Shown here one piece after another: positions 5,558 through 9,939 of a stretch of 9,939 bases of DNA. The stretch is from Acholeplasmataceae bacterium (GTDB lineage Bacteria > Bacillota_I > Bacilli_A > Acholeplasmatales > Acholeplasmataceae). The first letter of the stretch is position 1. Every line of letters begins with the position of its first letter. The translations under genes were made by a program, and so were the position numbers. The stretch lies in NCBI GenBank assembly GCA_023230825.1, contig JALNWO010000053.1:1-9939 (forward strand), in the 5' to 3' direction. The notes beneath the pieces are model-generated. The model saw nothing but the letters and a program-made list of their open reading frames with translations, had not been told where the DNA came from and searched no databases.

Positions 5558-6030
5558 TTAGGGATCCTTTCGTATGTGGCAATGATGAGTTCTGGTAACA
5601 TCGTTTTATGCACACATTTGAATTGTGATAAGTCAAAAGATTTAAAATATGTTTGACCTTGATATCTTTTTAAAATATAGGTGATATATAATCGGTCAGC
5701 ATAAGGCATTATTAAATCATAAACAATGCTCCCACCAATGACATATAAATCTTCTTTTAACTCGTTTAAAAAGGGTTGTAAATCAGTAATAACAGTTGCA
5801 TCAGGCAACTTTAAATCTGGATTGCGTGATAAGACATAGTTCTTTTGATAAGGAAACGGCTTATCACGATAATAATGTTTAAGTGATTCATAGGTTTTTC
5901 GACCCATTAAAACAGTTTTATTTTCCGTTATTTTTTTAAAGAATGCGAGATCTTCTGGATAGTGCCATGGTAATAGGTTATTATCACCCATCAACCAGTT
6001 TTCATCCATCGCCCATATCATTGTAATCAT
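5554..6030 (-). CDS. dfrA: Dihydrofolate reductase
   Basis: It reduces dihydrofolate to tetrahydrofolate with NADPH, regenerating the cofactor oxidised by thymidylate synthase encoded just upstream. The 158-residue length is normal. Residues align almost one-to-one with E. coli DHFR at the N-terminus: N18 and L20, W22, the catalytic acid D27 in [17 protein letters not shown] (42-50) for NADPH, and YVIGGSIVY (96-104) for the glycine-rich turn. Unusually, the position corresponding to E. coli Arg57, which binds the glutamate carboxylate of folate, appears to be Gln62 (PFPYQKN versus PLPGRKN). ATG overlaps the thyA TGA by 4 bp, and its own stop overlaps the plsC-like start by 4 bp, implying translational coupling. 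The gene is also called folA in many genomes. Confidence 0.94.
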   Translation of the reverse strand: MITMIWAMDENWLMGDNNLLPWHYPEDLAFFKKITENKTVLMGRKTYESLKHYYRDKPFPYQKNYVLSRNPDLKLPDATVITDLQPFLNELKEDLYVIGGSIVYDLIMPYADRLYITYILKRYQGQTYFKSFDLSQFKCVHKTMLPELIIATYERIPK

Positions 6031-6893
6031 ACGGCAACCTTACCTTTAATGAGCGGATGAGGATTATAGTCAACAAGTTCAAAGTCTTCAAATTTAAAAT
6101 CTTCGATTGCTTTAACGGCAGGATTTAAAACCATTTTTGGTAAAGGTCTTGGATCTCTTGATAATTGAAGGTTAATTTGGTCGAGGTGATTTAAATAAAT
6201 ATGGGCATCACCAATGGTATGGACAAAATCACCAACTTCAAAACCAGTTACTTGCGCAACCATCATTAAAAAGAGCGCGTAGGAAGCGATGTTAAACGGT
6301 AGTCCTAAAAAGATGTCTGCACTTCTTTGATAAAGCTGTAATGACAATTTCCCGTCACTCACGTAAAACTGAATTAATGTATGACAAGGTGGTAGAGCCA
6401 TCGAACCGATTTCTCTCGGGTTCCATGCACTTAAAATCATTCGTCTTGAATCGGGATTGTGTTTGAGCTCCTGGATCAGGTAATCAATTTGATCGACACC
6501 ATTAAAGTTGCGCCACTGTGCACCATAAACAGGGCCTAAATCACCGTATTTCTCAGCGAATTCGGCGTCATTTTTAATTTTTTCAGCAAACTCAGTTAAT
6601 GATTCTCCTCGGTAATCAGGGCTTTTTTGATAAATTTCATAAGGCCATTCATTCCAAATTCTGACGTCGTGATCGACAAGATATTTAATATTAGTATCTC
6701 CAGAAATGAACCATAACAATTCATGGATTACTGCTTTCAAAAACACTTTTTTCGTTGTTAAAAGGGGAAAGCCGTCTTTTAAATTAAAACGCATTTGATA
6801 ACCAAAAACGCTTTTCGTTCCCGTTTGGGTCCGATCCATTTTTTCTGATCCATGATCTAAAACATGTTGACATAAATCAAGGTAAGTTTTCAT
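6027..6893 (-). CDS. thyA: Thymidylate synthase
   Basis: It methylates dUMP to dTMP using 5,10-methylene-tetrahydrofolate, releasing dihydrofolate for the DHFR encoded next. The protein has 288 residues, between the E. coli (264) and L. casei (316) lengths; the extra residues lie around 88-115 in the small domain. Conserved features are DRTQTGTKS with the phosphate-binding Arg21, [10 protein letters not shown] (121-130), catalytic Cys170 in [24 protein letters not shown] (189-201), and [12 protein letters not shown] (228-239) with His231 and Tyr233. GGAGG lies 4-5 nt before the ATG. The gene follows pepV by only 11 bp and overlaps dfr by 4 bp, so it is an internal operon gene. Confidence 0.97.
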   Translation of the reverse strand: MKTYLDLCQHVLDHGSEKMDRTQTGTKSVFGYQMRFNLKDGFPLLTTKKVFLKAVIHELLWFISGDTNIKYLVDHDVRIWNEWPYEIYQKSPDYRGESLTEFAEKIKNDAEFAEKYGDLGPVYGAQWRNFNGVDQIDYLIQELKHNPDSRRMILSAWNPREIGSMALPPCHTLIQFYVSDGKLSLQLYQRSADIFLGLPFNIASYALFLMMVAQVTGFEVGDFVHTIGDAHIYLNHLDQINLQLSRDPRPLPKMVLNPAVKAIEDFKFEDFELVDYNPHPLIKGKVAV

Positions 6894-6904
6894 AAAACCT
6901 CCGC

Positions 6905-8281
6905 TTATTTAGCAAGTTCGTATAACGCTTCTGTATATATAACAATGGCTTTAAAAAAATTGTCTAAATCAATGTATTCATTCTTTTGATGAATATAGGT
7001 TGGCTTATCTAAGAAATGCGGTCCAAATGCAACAGTATTTGGCATCGCACGAGCGAAAGTTCCCCCACCGATTGTAATGGGTTCGGTTAAATCATTCGTA
7101 TGTTTACGATATACCGCTAGCAACTTTTGGACGAGTTCAGACTTAGGGTCAACATATAAAAGGGGTTGATGTTTATCAATAACAATGGTTGCGCCGTAAG
7201 GGGCAACTGCTTTTTTAAGTTGTGCGTTAATTTCATCTAAAGTAATGCCTAATGGGTATCTTAAATTTAATACAAAACGATAACGGTTATTTTCGAATGT
7301 CATCGCACCTAAGTTGTTAGTTAAATCACCCATTTCTTCGTGATGATGCTTCACACCTAATTTAATTCCGTGAATATCATGAAGAAGTGTGTCTTTCATT
7401 AAAGCAACCATTGGATTATCGATTCCTACTTCTAAGAAGAATTCAAACAAACGGTGAATGGCGTTTAAACCCATTTGGGGCGTTGAACCATGAGCACTTT
7501 TTCCAGTTACACGTAAATAAATTTGATCATTTTCTCTTGAGCCAGTTCCTTGGTATTCGTTGGCTTCCAAAAATTGATGAAATAAAGAAACGTAATCTTT
7601 GGATGCTCTTAAAGTTACCTCAGCAAAATCGGGAACCATATTATCGCGAAAACCACCATTTATATGAATAATGTCTGATTCGGGTATTTCACCTTCAATA
7701 AAAATTCGGGAAATCCCTTTTTCACCATAAATTAAAGGAAAATCAGCATCAGAGATAAAACCAGACACTGGAATTTCTGGATAAATACTAAAATAATGAC
7801 GAACACCACGCCATCCAGTTTCTTCATCTGTCCCAAGGACAAGTTTAATTCGTTTACTCAGAGGGACACCTAAATCTTTTAAGATTTTCATCGCATAATA
7901 AACAGCAACTGTTGGTCCTTTATCATCTTCAGCACCACGGCCGTATAACTTATTGTCATGAACAACTGCGCCATAAGGCGGGAAATCCCAATCATTTCCA
8001 GCAGGTACTACGTCTAAATGGCCCATTGTACCAACAAACTCTTTTTGGTCACCATAAACGATATGACCTGCATACCCATCTAAGTTTTCTGTAATAAATC
8101 CATCTCTTTGACCCAACTCTAGCATAAAATCTAACGCTTCTTTAATGCCTTTGCCAAATGGTGCACCTTTTCGTTCTGGGTCATACGTTGTTAATTCCGA
8201 GTTAATTTTCATTAAACCGGCGAGATCAGCTAAAATCTCTTTTTTTCTTTTGTCTACTTCTTGTTTAAAATTAATTTTCAT
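6905..8281 (-). CDS. pepV: Dipeptidase PepV (M20 metallopeptidase)
   Basis: This cytosolic two-zinc dipeptidase acts late in peptide breakdown. From the chosen start it has 458 residues, near L. delbrueckii PepV (about 470). Motifs are GHLDVVPAG with His88 and Asp90, [10 protein letters not shown] with bridging Asp120, TDEETGW with Glu153 (catalytic) and Glu154 (zinc), [13 protein letters not shown] with Asp178, and IHQKNE with His431 near the end. [16 protein letters not shown] is also PepV-typical. An upstream in-frame ATG (8309-8311) would add 10 residues (MLQYLQEMVT), but it overlaps the predicted -10 box and has no ribosome binding site. AGGAG (8291-8295) is correctly placed for ATG at 8279-8281, so that start is used. 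It is the first gene of the pepV-thyA-dfr-plsC operon. Confidence 0.94.
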   Translation of the reverse strand: MKINFKQEVDKRKKEILADLAGLMKINSELTTYDPERKGAPFGKGIKEALDFMLELGQRDGFITENLDGYAGHIVYGDQKEFVGTMGHLDVVPAGNDWDFPPYGAVVHDNKLYGRGAEDDKGPTVAVYYAMKILKDLGVPLSKRIKLVLGTDEETGWRGVRHYFSIYPEIPVSGFISDADFPLIYGEKGISRIFIEGEIPESDIIHINGGFRDNMVPDFAEVTLRASKDYVSLFHQFLEANEYQGTGSRENDQIYLRVTGKSAHGSTPQMGLNAIHRLFEFFLEVGIDNPMVALMKDTLLHDIHGIKLGVKHHHEEMGDLTNNLGAMTFENNRYRFVLNLRYPLGITLDEINAQLKKAVAPYGATIVIDKHQPLLYVDPKSELVQKLLAVYRKHTNDLTEPITIGGGTFARAMPNTVAFGPHFLDKPTYIHQKNEYIDLDNFFKAIVIYTEALYELAK

Positions 8282-8301
8282 CGTTACCATCTCCTGTAGA
8301 T

Positions 8302-8330
8302 ATTGTAGCATATCTTTTTAGTTATACTAA
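8302..8330 (-). promoter_or_regulatory. Extended -10 promoter of the pepV operon
   Basis: On the minus strand TACAAT (8302-8307) is preceded by TG-C, an extended -10, with a poor -35 TTAGTA (8325-8330) at 17 bp. Predicted initiation at about 8295-8296 places the ribosome binding site AGGAG at the very 5' end of the message and gives a leader of about 15 nt. This argues against translation from the upstream ATG at 8309-8311. Confidence 0.6.
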
Positions 8331-8337
8331 CTAAAAA
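8315..8337. repeat. Perfect 10-bp inverted repeat overlapping the pepV promoter
   Basis: TTTTTAGTTA (8315-8324) and TAACTAAAAA (8328-8337) are exact reverse complements separated by 3 bp. The repeat covers the -35 and part of the spacer of the pepV promoter, so it could be an operator. It also lies about 20 bp after the stop of the upstream permease gene and could act as a weak, mostly AT terminator with a short T run. Both readings fit the sequence; the stem has only two G-C pairs. Confidence 0.6.
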
Positions 8338-8357
8338 ACAAAAAAGTAGTTGCTTTG

Positions 8358-9554
8358 TCAATCTGCTTTAATGATTTTAATGACTCTAAGTCTACCTGTT
8401 AAAACAATTGGATATAAACTTGCAAGGAGGACACCTCCACCGATAATGAGAGCTGTCCACAAAGATTGTAAATGCCAAAAATAAAGTGGTAAGGTTAACA
8501 GCGGTTTGCCGTGTTCATCTGTCACAATTTTATGAAAGAAATACCCAAACGTATTTCCTAAATAAATTCCTAAAACAATGCCAATCGTTAAATATAAAAC
8601 AATGTGAATCAAAAAGACCCTTCGCACTTGTTTTTGGTTAAGTCCTAAAGCTTTTAAAATGCCTATTTGGGTCAGCCTCGTTCGGGTATTAATAAAAATG
8701 ATTGTTGCAACACTAAAGGCGACTGCAACCGCAATAAAAAACTGAATAATTAAAATACTCGTATCTTCTAAAACTAATAAATCATCAATAATTTGGTTTT
8801 GTTCTTGCCATACAGAACCGTGTAAATTAGGATAATACGTTTCAATTAGAGGAGCAATTTCCTCTAAAACCTTGCGGTTTTTTAAAGGCTCAGTGAGATT
8901 CACCTCGATGCCATTTAAATAGGGATTACCTGTTAATCTAATAATCGTATCTGATGTAGTAAAAGCCATATGCGCGTTTAAGTTTACATTTCCAGCCATA
9001 TAAACACCAACGACTTTTGCTCGGTATGTTTGTTCATTAATGACAACTGGAACGATTTTACCAACAAAATCAGCGTAACGTTTACCATAATAACTGTTTC
9101 GTTGTGCAAATGTTCCACCAACCATAATTTCTAAATCGTAACCGATAAAAGGTCCATCGGTTGGAACTCGGTTGACATCTAATGATTGAATGAGCATGGT
9201 GAGGTCATTTATTTTGGTTACTTCATCAAAATTAACGCCTTTTAAATAGTAAGAGTAGCGATTATTTGTAACATCTATCAAATTGAAAAAGGAGACATCC
9301 TCAACCATTTCATGTGATTCCATCAATTCTGTTTTAAAAGTAGTAAACTGTTCTGGATTATTTTCAATGAGGCCAACATATAAAATATCGCTAAAATCTT
9401 TTAAAACAGTATCTAAAACAAACTGATTGAGTTCCTTAGTAGAAATAAACATGAAATAAAGGATGGATGTCCCTAAAGTAATGATGCCTACGACAGTAAT
9501 AAACTGAAAGATTTTATCTTTTAAAAAACGAAAAGCAACTTTCAAAGTAAACAT
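8358..9554 (-). CDS. ABC transporter permease, FtsX/MacB family
   Basis: The 398-residue membrane protein has the MacB-like layout. An N-terminal helix (about 15-37) is followed by a large extracytoplasmic domain (about 40-262) and then three helices (about 266-289, 313-334, 365-386). Between the second and third helices lies IGILKALGLNQKQVRR (297-312), the cytoplasmic coupling segment that contacts the ATPase. The start ATG (9552-9554) follows AGGAG by 6 nt; an overlapping ATG 4 bp upstream is out of frame. It starts 9 bp after the end of another permease of the same family, and the C-terminal halves of the two are clearly related, so they are likely a heterodimer. The ATPase is not in the window and presumably lies upstream. 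Substrate unknown; lipoprotein, peptide or antimicrobial export are typical for the family. Confidence 0.88.
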   Translation of the reverse strand: MFTLKVAFRFLKDKIFQFITVVGIITLGTSILYFMFISTKELNQFVLDTVLKDFSDILYVGLIENNPEQFTTFKTELMESHEMVEDVSFFNLIDVTNNRYSYYLKGVNFDEVTKINDLTMLIQSLDVNRVPTDGPFIGYDLEIMVGGTFAQRNSYYGKRYADFVGKIVPVVINEQTYRAKVVGVYMAGNVNLNAHMAFTTSDTIIRLTGNPYLNGIEVNLTEPLKNRKVLEEIAPLIETYYPNLHGSVWQEQNQIIDDLLVLEDTSILIIQFFIAVAVAFSVATIIFINTRTRLTQIGILKALGLNQKQVRRVFLIHIVLYLTIGIVLGIYLGNTFGYFFHKIVTDEHGKPLLTLPLYFWHLQSLWTALIIGGGVLLASLYPIVLTGRLRVIKIIKAD

Positions 9555-9563
9555 ACATCGCTC

Positions 9564-9939
9564 CTAATATTTAATCAAATCAATAATGGCCATTTTATTT
9601 GTTTTTCTAAAGGAGAAAAAGCTTGCTAAAACAGCAACAAACATCATCAATGCCATTAAGGCCACATAATCGAGCAAATGAATTTGGTAAATGAACCTGG
9701 GCTTTTGTGTTTCAGGATGGATCATCCATTTTCCGTAATAATAAACTGCTAACCGGCCAAAGAAAAGACCAAAAACAGTGGCGAAAGATGCGACGATTGA
9801 TGTTTGCAAGGTAAAGACCCATTGCATACTTTTATTATTTAACCCCATTGCTTTTAAAATCCCGATTTCACGATACTTCTTTTGAATGCTATAATTGAGC
9901 ATATTTAAAACAACAATAAAAATAGTAATAGAAATTAAG
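9564..9939 (-). CDS. ABC transporter permease, FtsX family, C-terminal part (5' end outside window)
   Basis: The frame is open from the window edge to TAG (9564-9566). The internal Met at 9900-9902 is not the start: the 12 codons before it read as hydrophobic helix (LISITIFIVVLN) running straight into MLNYSIQKKYREIGILKAMG. Visible are the end of one helix, the coupling segment REIGILKAMGLNNKSM, two further helices and the ending IDLIKY. This equals the last three helices of the permease encoded next, with a similar helix-loop plan and a comparable HPETQKP/DEHGKP loop. The stop codon overlaps the ribosome binding site of that next gene (TAGGAG), so the two are co-translated. The missing part should hold the N-terminal helix and extracytoplasmic domain. 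Confidence 0.88.
   Translation of the reverse strand, partial: LISITIFIVVLNMLNYSIQKKYREIGILKAMGLNNKSMQWVFTLQTSIVASFATVFGLFFGRLAVYYYGKWMIHPETQKPRFIYQIHLLDYVALMALMMFVAVLASFFSFRKTNKMAIIDLIKY

Noticed and set aside
5439..5636. Alternative-frame minus-strand open frame at the dfr/plsC junction
   Set aside because: It overlaps the ends of two well-supported genes in another frame and its translation is His/Cys-rich and not protein-like.
7387..8094. Plus-strand open frames inside pepV
   Set aside because: They are antisense shadows; His/Leu-rich translations with no family features.
9552..9558. Overlapping second ATG (ATGTATG) before the complete permease
   Set aside because: The upstream ATG is out of frame and lies too close to the AGGAG; the downstream ATG has normal spacing, so this is probably incidental.
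1..9939. Mycoplasma-type genetic code (TGA as Trp)
   Set aside because: TGA terminates thiT, thyA, dfr, plsC-like and the last permease at family-typical lengths, and Trp residues are encoded by TGG.
1..9939. CRISPR array, tRNA, rRNA, insertion sequence or prophage elements
   Set aside because: No regularly spaced repeats, cloverleaf-like segments, transposase motifs or terminal inverted repeats were seen; genes fill nearly all the sequence.

Overview
The window reads as chromosomal core sequence of a low-GC Gram-positive-type bacterium (Bacillota or a relative such as the Acholeplasma/Haloplasma/Izemoplasma lineages). Reasons are the strong AGGAGG-type ribosome binding sites, an ECF-type thiamine transporter, PepV, and thymidylate synthase followed by dihydrofolate reductase. 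TGA is a real stop (it ends thiT, thyA, dfr, the plsC-like gene and the last permease) and Trp is TGG, so the genetic code is standard and mycoplasmas using code 4 are unlikely. Lineage is inferred from gene content only.

Layout. (1) 1-156: the 3' end of an unidentified plus-strand gene that converges on, and overlaps by 16 bp, thiT (141-821, minus). thiT sits behind an extended -10 promoter, a TPP riboswitch (about 898-979) and an intrinsic terminator (837-872). (2) 1040-3317, plus strand: a membrane-microdomain-type cluster made of a very short SPFH/Band 7 protein, an unrecognised 124-residue soluble protein, a short NfeD protein and a full-length SPFH protein of QmcA/paraslipin type. It ends at a hairpin shared with the convergent pdp. 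(3) 3361-4656, minus: pyrimidine-nucleoside phosphorylase with its own promoter. (4) 4754-8281, minus: a tight operon pepV - thyA - dfr - plsC-like, with 4-bp ATGA overlaps for the last three genes, driven by a promoter at 8302-8330 and closed by a terminator at 4724-4748. (5) 8358-9939, minus: two tandem FtsX/MacB-type ABC permeases, the upstream one cut by the window end.

How genes work together: ThiT imports thiamine and is switched off by TPP. ThyA makes dTMP and oxidises methylene-tetrahydrofolate to dihydrofolate, which DHFR reduces; the neighbouring pyrimidine phosphorylase handles thymidine/uridine salvage or breakdown. NfeD plus SPFH proteins are a recurrent membrane-scaffold pair. 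The part least explained by known families is the two-gene head of that cluster, the stand-alone SPFH domain and the 124-residue unknown. No mobile elements, CRISPR arrays, tRNA or rRNA genes were seen, and no gene-free stretch exceeds 300 bp (the longest, 822-1039, holds the riboswitch region).
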